Below, piece after piece: positions 48,201 to 61,657 of a stretch of DNA of 64,000 nt (positions are counted from its first letter, which is position 1; each line of letters opens with the position of its first letter). Below the pieces are notes generated by a model. The model saw only the letters and a list, made by a program, of their open reading frames with translations. It ran no database searches and had not been told where the DNA came from. The position numbers were made by a program, and so were the translations under genes. The stretch comes from Apteryx mantelli (lineage: Eukaryota; Chordata; Aves; Apterygiformes; Apterygidae): positions 27,407,958 through 27,471,957 of the forward strand of contig NC_089979.1 in NCBI RefSeq assembly GCF_036417845.1. The letters are read 5' to 3'.

Positions 48201-51200
48201 GCCGGCCCTCCTGGTTACGCAGTGACCCAACTTGGGCAGGAGACAGCTCCCGCTGTGGGACCACAGGCTTTCTGAACAAGCCTGCTACTGCTGGGAACCT
48301 GCTTCTTATTTACCAGCTTAAATTTGTTCCACCAGTGCAATTGCAGGGAAATCAGTGTTGCTGCAAGGGGATGAAGGTCTTCCTTTTCATCTTTTACTAG
48401 CATAGACAATAGCTCACTCACTGGAGAATTAACTCTGCAAATCCAGGCATCCATGTAACTACCAGGGCTCTTCATGCCTTTGGGGGCCAGCCATAGCCTT
48501 AAAACTTCCCCTGTAACAAACTTGCATAGAGGCTACCATATTTATGATCCCCTGAATGCCCTTGGAAACTCCAGGTGATAGATAAGAATCAGGCCCAGGC
48601 TTTCTAATCCTTGACTGATGAAAGACTAACTTCATGAAATGGAGTGACCTTCTCTCTAAAATACTGGGGGTCATGTCCCAGACACCAAGGTCTAGGGATG
48701 GGTGAGTTCAGAGTTTATGCCTTCATTTTCAAATCAGTATATTTAGATTCAGAAATGTCTAAAAAAGCGGGAGGAGAAATTCCCAGAGCAGCTACAGGGA
48801 CTGAAAAATAAAACTCCCAGATTTCTCAGTAAACCAGTATTTTCTTGGCTCTCCACTGAGTTACCTCAAGTGCTGCCATTAGCACAGGAACCACTCAGAA
48901 TTTAATCAGATCAGTCCAATCTGCTGAGAATTGCAATTTGCCTTTCTAATGCCAAAAGAAAAATTAATACAAGCAGCTTTCCTCCAATTTTTTTTTTTGA
49001 ATTGCAAAATAGAGTGTCACATGGCAAATTTAATGGAAGGAGGGAGGCTGTCACACATCCAAACATCACACTCAGGGTTACAAGAGGAGCTCTGAATGCT
49101 AAGGAGAGGCCCTTTTTCAGTAAGATGTGACAAACAATATTTTGTCTCACCACGGCAGCTCATGGGGTCTGACACAGAGGCAGATGCAGTTGCAATAGTG
49201 ACGTGCTTTGCAGAGACACTGTGTGTTACAGAAGTCCCTCTCAGCCCTTGCAGTAACTCTGCCCTCCCCCCCCTCTCCCCACGGTCCAGTTTTCTCACGT
49301 ACACAAAATTAGCTGAACACCCATGTCATCTAAATTGCTTTTCTTCCCTGGCAACCCTGCCCTCAGCCTCTTCCTTGCAGTAGCATTGTGTGATTTCAGG
49401 ACTATGTGGGGAAAAAAAAAAAGAAAAAAGAAAAAGAAACAGAAAACATTGGTGTTTGCCACCCCTCTGGATGATTTTGCCAGCATGCAACTCCCACCTC
49501 CACCTCCTTCAGGACCCACTTGGTTGCAGGTGATGTTAGAGAAGCCACAAGCAGCAGCTTTCCCTGCTCAAGAGCAGCAAAAGAGAAGCTGCTATTACCA
49601 CACCTGCTATTCTCTGCTCCTTCTTAATGGACATCCTCATCCCTTCCTCCCCATCGCTCTATGCAGAGGACATGCAGATGTTTCTGTCAGAAGTCCTCAG
49701 CTCCCTGCTGGAAGAGTTCATGCCCTCGATTTCATAACTCTGAAAGGGGAAAAAGGAAGAAGAGATACAACAAAAACAATCTCTGGATAACAATTCTTAT
49801 CTTACACTCCTTTCTAAACTAAATGATGGACAGGAAATAGTGATGTCTCTGAGCTACAGTCCTAAATCTCGGAGCTGACTTTCGGCTCTGGTCCTTACAT
49901 GAAAATGTACTGCACACAGCTGAGACCTCTGCGTTTCCGAGCCGGAGAAAGCTGAGCTCTTGCTCTGGCCCGTCTCCCTTGGGCTCTCCCTCCCAGGAGC
50001 CTGAGTCAACTACAGGAATGCGTGGGGAATGCCAACACGCTCAAGTAGAGCGGAGGACGAAAACAACAAAAGGAAAACATTATTTGTGTCGACTTTTTGC
50101 ATGAAGCTCATTAAAAATGTCCTCATTAGAGAGGGAAGCAGAGTTACAGCTAACTCCATCATTTCCACAGCTTTTAGACTTTGCATGGTCCTTGGCAACC
50201 GAGTTTTCAAACACTGTGAGCCACCACTCCAAAACATCAACATGTCTGGGAGAAATCCCCTCCTACAGCGTACCCACCACCCCTCGGACCAGCTCTCCTC
50301 TTTGCAACCCCTTCCTCCCGCCCCCGTCTCCAGGGCCACAATCCCTGCACCACTGCTAGCCCCGGGCGCCAGCGCAGCCCCCCTGTCCCCTACGGACCTC
50401 CTCCTGGTGTAGCTCCTTTTGCTGCACCACCATGGCCCAGGCCCCGTGTCTGACCAGTGCCACGAGGGCTTCAAAGCCAGGCAGCTTCCAGGTTATGGCA
50501 GAAGCAAAGCAACAAGAAAGCCAGGAGACGTGAGAGCCACCGCACTACACCAGAGCTGTCAGCAAGTGGTAGTGTGGCCAGCAGACATCAGCAAGTGGCT
50601 GCAGCCATGAGGTTGAGCTCATCTGCCTTTCCCAGGGAGAAGAACTCAGGCTCTGACCCCCAAATTCATAGTAGCTGGCAGTCCCCACTGGTGAACACAA
50701 GTATTTTCTCTCTTAATCCTGAATTAAAAATAGCAAATTGCTGAAAGCTACAACTCCAAAGGCAGATTTACAAGGCCCTAGAAGACACCTCATGTGTCTT
50801 ATACCATCATGTAAAATAGTTGTCCCTTTCAGGCACCTCTTAGCTGGGAGCTGTGTAAGTGCTTGTTCTGAATAAAATGTCAGGGCAAAACCAAAACTAT
50901 TTTGGATATTTAAAAAAAAAAAAGGAACTACTATATGTTTTTCTCTGAAATACAAGCTGTCTCAGCCAGTCCCGACTCTGTTGTGCAGGTAATAGCAGAA
51001 TGCAAAGCTCCTCGAGTGAATACCATCTTTTGTTTGAAGGAAGCAGCAGGGAGAAAAGAAGAAAAGGGATTTAATTTTCTTCCTGGGGCCTTAGAGTTAG
51101 GAGAGTTTTCCAAGATCTCCTTAGAAATTGGACTGTAATGAAAACGGGCAGGCATGGTTGAATTTTCAACTGTAGCCAATGAATAGGTAAATAACAGGGA

Positions 51201-52940
51201 AGCGGGGATCCGGCTTCAATTACCTGGAGCTGCTTCCGCGCTTGCTGTGCCTTGTGTGGCTTTGGAAATTAATTCTCTGGGTAGCCAAGCCCTCAGTTGC
51301 TGCTCAGTTTAACACTTCAGCGTGTCAGGTAGCAAGTTTCCAGATCTGAGATTCGCCAGCATGCGTTTGGGGAGAAGGGGGCGCAAGCTGCCGGTGGTCT
51401 CCAGGTGCCGACGGGGCCTGGCAGGCGGCCACCGAGCAACGCGGGACTTCTTCGAGGAGGTCTTTGCACTGGCTGCTGTCCTTGCAAAAGCAGTAACTAG
51501 TCCTTTTGCAGAGTTTCAGGTCACGTCCAGCAAATTCAGACAGTTAATTTTGTTGTATCTGACATACCCACAGAGCAGGACTTGGCCAAACACCCCTCCC
51601 CGCAGCTGGAGCAGGTAAAAACTGCCCGGCCCCAGGGGTGCCCCCCGTCCCTGCCGGGCCCCCCAGCCCTGGCCCCATCACAGCCCAGCCCGGGGCTGTC
51701 AGTCGCTGCCCCACGACGCCGCAGCAGTGCCAGCTCCAGCCCCGCCACGGCCCATGGCCCCTGGCCCCGGCCCGTGGGCGCCCTGGGGTTACCCCGCTCC
51801 CTCTGCCAACCCTCCCCGGCCGACCAGCGTGCCTTCCCCGCGCCACGGGGCGCCCACAGCGCCCTGCGAGCCTCCGCGCCCACCTTTCAGCCCTCCCTTT
51901 CGCCCCTCTTGCAGCCCCACCAGTCCGAACCTTCCCTCTGGCTCCTATGCGGGATATTGCAAAAAAAAAAGCCCCAAAACTAAATTATGTGCTCACTGCC
52001 TCAGATATGTTCTAGCCTCTTTCCCTAGTGCCCAAGTCTTCAGCACAAAAGTACTGAAGTAATTTTTAACCAATCTGTCATTATGTCAGGCACATTCCTT
52101 CCACTCGCCCTGTGTAAATGAATGGTTGCTACTGAGATTTTAATAGTTAGCTGAGCTCTATTCAGTAACTCACTGATGGATGGATAAGGCAGCACGTCTC
52201 GCAGATAACAAGGCGCTGTGCAACACGGTGCAGACAGGCACGTCTGCCAGCCCACGAAATACAGATACCTTTACAAATGAGACAGAGCAACTTGGGAAGG
52301 TCTCACAAAGCCTTTCAAAAGATGCAGTGAAAATTAACTTATCTGGCAGAACAAAAAGGGGAACAAATTTTTTGGAGGGAAGGGAACTTGTGGGACAATG
52401 GTAGTCACATCTCTAAACTAAGAACTGCCATAAGGTATCTCATCTGCAATTAAACAGCTGTTTAAAAAGCAGCTGACATTGTAGAGTTATGTTTGTTTCT
52501 CTAAGAGAAAGATTTGCGTTCAGGGCTATATTGTATTGGTGTTGTTGCCATGGTAAATATCAGTGTTTGTCAAAACTTTAAAATGCAATCCAGCATATCG
52601 AAGCATTCAACTTCCTCCTGTGAAGAGCATGCACCAAATGCATGGTGGCACAGCAGCTGGGGAGAGGATGGGGAATTCAACTTGCTTGTTATCATTCAAC
52701 AAGGGAGAAAGAAATGGGCAGCAGTGAGGAAAACAGAAAAAGAGAATCAGCATTTAAACAAAAAGTACCAAAAAGACCAGACAGAAAGGTAAAAGGGTAA
52801 ATTAATAGCAACATTTCATTTGACTCCAGTGACATTAAGAGAGTCCTGTGGCTTCAAACCCAGCACTTAAATTACATTGTAATCAGTGCTCAGGGTTGTA
52901 AAGAGCTCCCGTTACATCAGCATTCATTAAATTAATCAGT
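45241..52940. other. Intergenic, no gene seen
   Basis: Non-coding sequence. An A-rich purine run lies at about 49409-49441. A GC-rich, proline-codon-rich patch at about 51360-51950 opens several overlapping frames on both strands, none with a domain. No RNA gene or clear mobile element was recognised. Confidence 0.5.
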
Positions 52941-54354
52941 GCCTGGGCCATGCCTTGGCCGCGGCTCCCGATGCCGGTGCGCGAGGAGGCGTCGCAGCCC
53001 ACGCCGCGCCATGCCGCCAGGACGGAAGGGATCTCCATCCTCCCCAGCTGCTGGACGCAGAGCGGGAGGGAAGCAGAGAGCAGTCCCTGCCATTGAGCCC
53101 CAGCACTGCTGAAGGCTAGGCTAACCAGCTACGCCGGGCAGGTTTTTATCACACTTGTCAGTAAAGGCGAGAACTGGAAACGTGCACAGAGTAACCATAC
53201 CACAAGGGCTTGGTGCCCAAGACCGGCGGGTAAGAGGTCGGCAGAACGAAGCCCTAAATATTGCCAGTCAGATACCGACACCAAGGCTTGTCTCGAAATT
53301 GTGCTTAACTACCACAGGCTTTCCTGACTGGCACCAAAGTCAAGCAGAGAAGGTAATAACTTCTGAAACTCATTTTGGAAGTGTCAGACCCAGCAAGCCT
53401 TGCTAAATCTTTGTGGAATTAGGTAGTGCCTTCGCGAGAGCTCTGAGCCCATCCATTTTACCAGACTACAATGCTACTCGAACAAAATAAATGGTTTGTT
53501 TTATAAGCTATTCAGTCCAACCAGCTACATTAGCAATGCATAGAAATAAAACAAATTGATTCGTTATTGCAGTGATGATTTTTATTTAAATAAGTCGTTC
53601 AGGAAAACAACACTTTTCAGTTCAATTAAAAGTTTGCTTTAGTGTTGGAATGGCTTCAGCATATGCTCAAATGCTTTCAGGAGTCAGAGCCCCTTTTGTT
53701 AGATATGAAGCGATTATGCCAAGATGTTATGCTGGTGTGCATGTATGACAATGTGTAATCGTGTATGTGTAACGATGCAAGTTATGCTGCTGAGGAATTG
53801 TCTCCTTCCCACCAGGAAGGCTGCAAAACTAAATCCATTAATACTTCTGCAGAGTTTCAAATGATGACAGCAGTGGAAACTATTGAAATACCTTCACAGA
53901 AACCCTTTTTGTTGTTGTTTTTTTTTGTTGTTGTTGTTTATTATGTATTAACAGTACTTTAAGCACATACAGATTGTTTGCCATTTTTTCCCTAAAGGTT
54001 GCAGGTAACAAGGGCAGGCAATTCTGCTAACTTTGGCACACCAAACTTCACTCCAGTGAGGCATCCCTTTGTTTTCGCCCCAGAAACGCACTGATTTGGG
54101 TGATTTCTTTAATGACTCACTAGTGGAAGAGTTGTCATCTAGCTCACAGCGCTTCGTCATGGCCCTGCTATCCGTCCAAAGCCTGAAATGGCGTGCAAAC
54201 ACTGTGCGCAAGCAGTACTGAGCAATTTTTGGACTTGTGTACACTGAATCAAGAGAAATTACCCTGTAAACACTAAAGATCCAACCTCTTTCTTCCCCGG
54301 ATTCAGCACTTCATGAAGCTAGGGCCTAAGTAAACTCTTAAACATATTAAATCT
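52941..54354. other. Intergenic, small CpG-rich patch
   Basis: A short CpG-rich patch occupies about 52945-53030. A TTG-type low-complexity run lies at about 53909-53941. The rest is AT-rich and non-coding. Confidence 0.5.
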
Positions 54355-54660
54355 CATTGGCTATATAGAAATCCCACTGACAGTGGGATGTGCACCGGCA
54401 CGGTCTAATCACCTGCGCCCGACTCCAGTGGCGCCTCACAGGCGGCCTCCTAACGCCCCGGCGTTGTCTTCTTCACAGCTGTGTTTTCCCCTGCCCAAAC
54501 ACAACCCAAGCAGTCGCGATCGCGGCGCGTCTCGGATGTCAACCCTAGGGAGGCGACCTGCCTCCGGAGGAGCCGCCTCGAGCGCGCCACTGCCGACGCC
54601 TTCGCCGCCGTGGCGGAGCGCGTGCGCTAGCTCGGCTCGCCTCATTCACGTTCTCCCCGC
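54355..54660. promoter_or_regulatory. Orphan CpG-rich island with TATA-like start
   Basis: An inverted CCAAT (ATTGG) and a CTATATAG sequence near 54357-54368 are followed by a 19-bp near-palindrome at 54371-54389 and then about 260 bases dense in CpG, including CGCGATCGCGGCGCG-type runs. No known gene starts here. An open frame crosses the island to 54853 but has no domain. This could be a promoter of a non-coding transcript or an enhancer island. Edges were set by eye. Confidence 0.4.
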
Positions 54661-55789
54661 GCCCGAGAGGCTCTGCAGCACCTGCTGGTCCAGGAAATGT
54701 GAATTCGTGCGTCCTGTCTCACCCGCCCAAAAGAGCACGTATATCCTGCCAGCAGCTCCTCCCTCCTTCCTGGGAGTTCCTCCTTCCGGGGCCTGGGAAT
54801 ACACAATCCTGCAGAAGAAGTTCGAGTCTCCTTCCAGATCTAGCTGCATCTAGAACATATTTCCTTTCTTTCTTTTGCATTTTATAAATAGTCCAGTCTT
54901 CCTGCAGCTTTTTTCCTGGCCCAGTGACTCATCATAGACTCATCGGACTTGTTGCTTCATTTAAACAGGGAATTGAAAAGTCTCTTGCATAAATGGAAAA
55001 GAACCCACCAGCTGCAGATCCGCAGCTAGCTGCTTATGAGGGTTTCCTATGGAAAGACTTAAAATACTTCCTGCTATCGCATGGCTGCAAAGGTTATTGT
55101 TAAAATGAATCTGTGCAGGACACATGCAGCACTAGCTAGGCCAACACGTGTCCTTTCCACTCACCCTACCTCCCTCTGAGTACTTAAAGACAATAACGGT
55201 TTATTTTTCCTTCTTAGTCCAATGGTGAATATTTCTGATTTGTTTATTGGTTTGAGAATTAACCAGGGATGCCAGGTTTTCCCGTCATTTCAGAAAACAG
55301 TAAGACATTTTGTCAACGCGGTTTCCCGGTGAAACAAAACGGAGGTGATCGCATCGCCTCCCTGAGCTGCTGCCAGCTTTTCTCGTAATTCATGAAGCCG
55401 GCGGCTAACCCCAGCCAGGTCTGACCGCGGCGGGGAGGTCTTGGAGAGATTGCGCTCCTCCAGGGCTTGTGGAAAGCAAGAGACCCCCCATCAGGACTCC
55501 CTCCAAGCACTCGGGGAGGAAAAAATGAAACAAAACTGCCTGCGCTCCAGCAGAAGGCGGGAAGCTCTTTCCCCTGGCTGGTTGCTCAATAACCCAGCCA
55601 AAACAGCGGTGCGATGCAGCACCGTGGGCGGGCTGTACGGCAGAGGGGGGGGAACGTCATGCCAATGCCCCTGCCGCGCTCTCCAGGTAAACGCTCCCCT
55701 CTCCAGGTGGGAACACGAGGCTCCCTTCGGCTAACCTCCCGCTCACGTCTGCCTTTCCAGTCCCTCCCCCCTTATTCAGGGTTATCTGA
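54661..55789. other. Intergenic, no gene seen
   Basis: Moderately GC-rich and non-coding. No motif beyond composition was noted. Confidence 0.5.
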
Positions 55790-56370
55790 CGAATGCTGAT
55801 TAGAGCCGATCAAGAATTATGTCTTAATTAAGCTGATTACACCATTTATTTGAAGACGTCTGCTCTGCTTGTTCCCTCGCAATGCTGCCGCTTCTCACTG
55901 TCTTTTTATTTAGTGGCTGCTCCTGCTGAACACAATAAATGACTGATGCTAAGCAGCGGCTGACAGCTGGTCCGGGAAAGGCTTTCTCCTGGCTTGCCTG
56001 ATGAACTTTTTGTTAACTTTCTAACTACCCCCTTAGAAAATGGAAATTCTGACTTTTCAGGCCATTAATGTTTTCTTTGTATATTGTTTTCTTTAATTCT
56101 GGTCAGACTGAGTGCGATGATACTCTCAATTTTCCTCTGCATTTTGGGGAGGCGGAGGTTGTATTTTTCAACCGCCGAGTAGGCAATTAAACATTAAAAG
56201 CCCTATCTCCCAAGCAAAAGTGTTTAAAATGTCTGAGATTTCTGTTCACAGTAAATGCCAAGTGTCAGTCATGTAATGATCACTTCAGAGATCACAGGAT
56301 TCACAATTAAATGATGACAACTTGATGGATTTCAGCCCAGACTGCATTAATGAAATGGTAAGTTTGTGAA
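55790..56370. promoter_or_regulatory. Candidate conserved non-coding element
   Basis: An AT-rich block is dense in homeodomain-type cores, for example TTAATTAAGCTGATTA near 55824, CCATTAATG, GGCAATTAAACATTAAAAG and several CAATTAAATGATG-like stretches. It has no repeats and no coding frame. Such composition beside a developmental regulator like KLF10 is typical of enhancers, but conservation cannot be checked here. Confidence 0.3.
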
Positions 56371-57249
56371 GATTCTAAAAAATAGACTTGACAAATGTTA
56401 GTCCCTCCTAAACGCGTTATAAGCCTTCGGGAGACGAGCTGGGCAGAGAGGAGAGGCTCTAAACCTCAAATATTCGGAGCACGGTGAGTCTCGCGCGGGC
56501 TCTGGGGAAGGTTTAGCTGAGGCCGGGGGTGCTCGGGGCCGTGGCACAGCTCCTAGCACAGAGGCATTCCCGGGAAGGCGAAATCAGTTCATCTGTGCAG
56601 TCATTGCCATGCTAACACCTCACTCTCTCTCGAAACCCCAAAAAGAGGTGAAACGGGGAACAGCAGGATTCTCCTTCCAAGGAAATTGCTTTGACTTTCA
56701 CGGGAGGATACACAAGGCAATACAGAGTTTCATCAAAGCTGGGCTATCCTGATGAAGATTCTGAATTATTTAATGCATTTTGCATTTTTATTACTTGATT
56801 TATATCACAATATAGCAAGCGCGTTAGCAAGTTCAGCCTGTGCATTTTCATGAATGCAACGAGATGGCTAGAGAAGCGCTTTGTTCTTGCCTTCTTATTG
56901 CTTAAGTATCAAATTTTCTTCCAGTGAAAACAGAATACATTCCAGACCAAAATATCCCTGGAAAAGACAGCATGTAAGCCCTGAACGATGCACTCTGCTA
57001 CCTCGTAAGACACATCCCAGGACATTTGCTCTGTTTGAGTATTAACCCCTCCGACCAGCGGCGCTTTTTCTCTTGAGGTAAGTCCGTGATGCAAAGCAGT
57101 AGGTAGCGCGAGCCTGTAATACATATATTCAATCACTCGTCGTGTCTCTTGACCTGATTTTGTGCTATAACTTTTCTGACAGCTTGCAAGTGTTTCCTTG
57201 GTGATAGAAGTTTGTTGCCAAAGCAGACGAATGAATCATCTATTTACAG
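56371..57249. other. Intergenic, no gene seen
   Basis: Non-coding sequence between the AT-rich candidate element and the next GC-rich island. Nothing specific was recognised. Confidence 0.5.
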
Positions 57250-58290
57250 TCACGGCGGTGAGCTGCCAGGGGGATACCGTATGTTTCGGCATGTGGCGTG
57301 CAAGCCTAAGGCCAGCCACCGGCGAAAGCCTCCTCCCGGCTCCCAGGCGAATGCCACGTCTGCAGCGTGGCACTCGACCCGGCTGCCGAGCCGCGCGGGG
57401 CCTCCGCCAGCGCCGTGGTCCTGGCTGGTTAAGGCAGTCCTGGATAGCACTGCTGCATGGTGAAGCTCGGCCGGAAAAAGCTCGGCAGATCGAGCTCTCG
57501 CAGCCTCCCGGCAAGGCGAGCCTAAGAGCTGCCCCGGTTCTCGCCTTGGCACCGGCCCCGTGCGCGGCCAGCTCCCAGTGAGCGGCCCCATCTCAGGACC
57601 CCTTTCTTTTAAAATACATATTAGTTCACTTGCATAGCATCTGAGCCTCCCGCAAATGCTTCTGCAGTAATGGAAATTATTGTTCCTAAACCACAAGGGA
57701 AAATGAGTATTTTTTCCAGCCTTCCCTTCATCCCCTCTGAGCAGATTAACATCCCTCGAGCACCAACAGCTGCTCAGTCCCTGCACGTACTGTGAAGTCC
57801 CGGTGCTGGCTGGGCCCCCCAGTGCTCCTGCCACCGTCGCCTCTCCGTTACCCACGGCGGCCGCACTGAGCTGAGCTGAGCTGAGCCGAGCCGGCCGCTC
57901 GCGCGCCCCTGCGCTGCCCCCATCTCCCAAGCACCCCCAACCTCCCACCCCGTGCCACTTCGCAGCTCCCTGCCTGGCTCCCAAGGACGGCTTGGAGCTG
58001 CGCAAACAGCCAGTGGGTTTTGCGGCTCCCTCCCGGCCGAGGCCTTGGACCCCCTCGGAGTCGCGCGGCCGAGCAGCTCCCGGGGCCGTTCTCTGCCCCC
58101 CGGCTCACCCCAGCGAGCGGCTTCCCCAGAAGGGGACGGCGAGCACGGCCCGCCCCGCCGCCCCGGCCCTCTGCTCCCGCTCCGTCACCGGGAGGGCTTG
58201 CATCCTGGTACGACCCGGCGCCGGGGCTCGCCGGGAGTGCTTGGCTTCATCCTCGCGCCCTCCACATCACACGCAGGAGGATAAAATCAG
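57250..58290. promoter_or_regulatory. Orphan GC/CpG-rich region downstream of KLF10
   Basis: Two GC-rich lobes (about 57280-57590 and 57780-58270) with frequent CpG flank an AT-rich middle. The second lobe includes a pentameric run of CTGAG units changing to CCGAG at 57867-57890. A 251-codon minus-strand open frame spans the region but shows no domain. It may be a regulatory island or an unannotated non-coding promoter. Confidence 0.35.
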
Positions 58291-60374
58291 AGGTGCGTTT
58301 GTGTTTTAAATGGAAGAGTAAGGGAAACATAATTCCTTGCAGAAATCTGGAGAAATCTCAAAATAATTTTGAAGACACTCACTACCACCACCGAGGTTTC
58401 CCACCATGCAACAAAATCTGATTGCATGATAAATTCAGCAGTAAAAAGGTGACTAATAATACCGTCCTGGATTTCAACTACATTTTCCAGATTAGATTTG
58501 GATTAAACACTTGATTAACTGGTTTAATTTCCAGTGTTTGCTTCTATGGTTAAGCTTTAAAAAAGCTGTATGTGAGGTAGATTCACAATCATGATCCTGT
58601 TCTCAGATGGAACTAATCAAAGGTGCATTTCCTCACTGTTAAATTCTGCATTGAAAGTGAGAAATTTTACTGTATTTTGTTCACAGAAATGCCTTGGTTT
58701 CTGGAAGCCTTTTTCTGGTGAATAATTCCACCTCTGCACACTGTGCAGAGCTCTGCCATCAAACATTTCGCTTTGCTCAGTGGGTGTTTAATTACCATTA
58801 ATTCACTGACTCTAATAGACCTACATTACCTGAAGATTTGACCTGACATATTTACCTGAGACAGAAGATGTGCCTGTTTCAGGAGCAATATAACACTCCA
58901 GCTGTTGGGCGGGTGCTGGGTGCAGTGTGTTGTTTGGATACATTGACAATGCCAAGGGGTAGAAATGAATGTGCACGTACTGGGATAAAATAATTGCTTT
59001 GCATGTATTCGTCCTCATGAAGGGCCACCTGTATCGCTGACTCCTCCTTTCTGTCGTTATAGAGTTTGGAGAGGGTCTGGGGTTTTTGGTGCTGTTAAGA
59101 CCTTCCTCCTGCTGTTGCTAATGCTCTGGCTCCACAACTAGCACTAGAAACACACCAGGGTGCAGAGGCAGCGTACATGACATCTGCAACGTTTAAGCAC
59201 AAGAAGTTTCTGGTACCTAATCCATACTGGCAAATTCCTCTTTGTGATGATTGTCTCACCTCCACTAGTAGCAGCAAAGTCAAATCTTTGCAGCACTGCC
59301 TTAACATAGACAAGGCTGACAGGATGCTGCTCTTTGTCTCGTTGATCTAAGCTGCAGCCGTCTCGTATGAAGCAACCGTGCCCATACAAGCGAGGTGGGC
59401 ACTGCCGAGGGTTACTGACCACGAATTGGCTGTGCCTCAGGATTTTCCACCTTAAGTTTCTTAAAGTGTCATAGTCTTGACAACTGAGCAGTTCAATGCC
59501 TAGTTCATGTCTATACTTGACTGGGATCCAGAAACAGGCTTTCTTCTGCCAGCCTCCTCAAAGGTGACCAATCTGTAGGTGCTCACAGAGCCTGCCCCTC
59601 ACACACCCCCAGAGCCAGCTGCCGCGTGAGAAGAGCCGGCAGCTGCTTTTTCTGTGGAGGACACAGGCAGCAGAGATGGTCATGGTGCAGAAACTCCCTT
59701 TCCTCCTTGCCATTTATACAACAACAGCATCTAGAGCGCTTGCTTGGGAAGTCAGAGACTTGAGTTCAGTTCCCTCCTGAACCTGAGGGGGTGCAAAACC
59801 CACAGCGCACTCTGCCTATGGGTCTACTGCAGCCAGTAGACTGTGGACAGGATCCATATCCTAGATGAACGCCCATATCCTAGAGAACGGTGAGACTCTG
59901 TACACATCTCTGTCTCACTGTTGCTTTCTGGCTAGCTGTACGCGATGCCTCGTAGGAATCCGAATCCTGTATCATACAGGGGAAGTCCAGCACCTTCATC
60001 TGCATGGCCTGGCCATCTAAAATAGGGGGCTGGATTTCATTCTGGAGAAGAAATTGCAATTCCATGAGTAGCAAAAAAAAGAAATATTTTTGACCAGTGT
60101 TATAATGGCCCATATAAGCACATTGATTTTTGGGTGCCTGGGGAAAGGGGTGGGGGGGAAGAGGGGGGAAAAGAAGAAAGACTCAAGATAGTAAGCGTGC
60201 TGACTTCAAATTCCAGTCAAGTTGGCTTTATAGAGCCTATAAATCAAATATTAAGAAAGACAGTCTCATTGGTCAAGACAGACACTGATAGACACTATAC
60301 TTTTCAGATTATTTTCCACGCAAGGAAATACCACTAATCAAGTTCTGTTACAAAGAAGAGGGAAAAGAGAGGTC
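58291..60374. other. Intergenic, downstream of KLF10
   Basis: AT-rich, non-coding sequence up to the KLF10 polyadenylation site. No gene, RNA or mobile element was recognised. Confidence 0.55.
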
Positions 60375-61657
60375 CGTATTAAAGAAAACTGTTTTTATTG
60401 TAAACAAAGTATAAAGTACAACATAAGAAATGTGCAAATCTTTTAAGTAGTCACAAAAGAGCATATCTAATACACTATTTTCAAACTGTTCACTTTCTGA
60501 TATGTGTCCTCAGTATAATATGATAAAATAGAAATAGTGAAAGTTGATGCATTATTTACCACAAAATCTAGTTTTAAGTCAGGGCTGGTGTCTTTACTGA
60601 CTCATTTTACTTTTCAAATCACTTGACTTTCTAATTTAATACAATACAGAATACATCCATATTCCATCTCTAGTATTAAACCATCTTTCAAAGAATTAAC
60701 ACCATCAAGAAGTCTAAGATTCTTGTTTCTCCTTCTTAATCAACCCAAGTAGTTTACAGTTACATTTTTTTTTTAATTAAAAGTGCACTGTATCTGTTTA
60801 CGAAAAATGCAGCGATACAGAATTTTGAGAAGGTTTAAAGGAATCCATAAGCAACACAAAAGCAGAAGCATCACATGATGCCTAAGTATAACCAATTGTA
60901 ATAATCACAAAGCTTTCAAAAGAAGCTGGGAAAATATTACAAGAAAGCTCATGAGGATTCAGAAACTTTCTCTACCCTCCATCTGCCCATTTGGCTGCCC
61001 TTAACCCACATTCAAACCCCCCTTTGGACAGTAGTATAAAGCTGGTATACTTGATATGTTAAACACCCTGTGCAGGAGGTTAGGCCTAAATCCCCAGGAG
61101 TTTGGCACCAAATCATTCCTCATGACTGGACCTGAGAATGCATGGGGGGGAGGGAGAGAGGGGGAAATCCTACCAAGAAAAGGTGACAAAAGTAGGAAAA
61201 CTGATTTAGATTATCTTACACAGGTGCATCCTGGGCTTCTAAGTATGCACCCATACATTGTTGTTTTTCTAATCTGTGTTCTACTGAAGATCCACAACTG
61301 AAATTTAAAATTTGCATTGGTCTCAAGCATCAGCAGCAAACCTTCAGTAACATCTATGCTTGGCCAATCTATAGTATATATGAATAATTTGCAAAATTCA
61401 AAACTTGCAGTGTGTGCTGCTCTGCTCTAGAACCTTTACTTTCTCTCTCTCCTTTCCAGAGCAAAAGACACTCGCTCTTCCACAGCCACTGGTTCTCTCA
61501 GCAACATTTTTTGTGACCGAGCACAGACTGCCTTTGCCTCTCTGCTGCAGTACCATCAGCAGCACTGGAGAATCACAGACCTGGAGCAAAAGCCTACTTT
61601 TTAACTGGCATATTCCAGTGACAACAGTTAATACCACCATCTTCAAGGTAAGTTCTT
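60375..61657 (-). other. KLF10: KLF10 3' UTR
   Basis: An AT-rich trailer follows the KLF10 stop codon on the minus strand and ends shortly after AATAAA at 60399-60394. The resulting length of about 1.3 kb is in the range of the mammalian KLF10 3' UTR. The cleavage point is inferred from the usual 10-25-base distance. Open frames on the plus strand here have no support. Confidence 0.75.
60394..60399 (-). terminator. KLF10: KLF10 polyadenylation signal
   Basis: AATAAA on the minus strand lies about 1.26 kb after the KLF10 stop codon, with AT-rich upstream and T-rich downstream context on that strand. Confidence 0.7.

Noticed and set aside
57250-58005. 251-codon minus-strand frame near the KLF10 downstream island
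   Set aside because: No domain, overlapping frames on the other strand, and composition explains its length.
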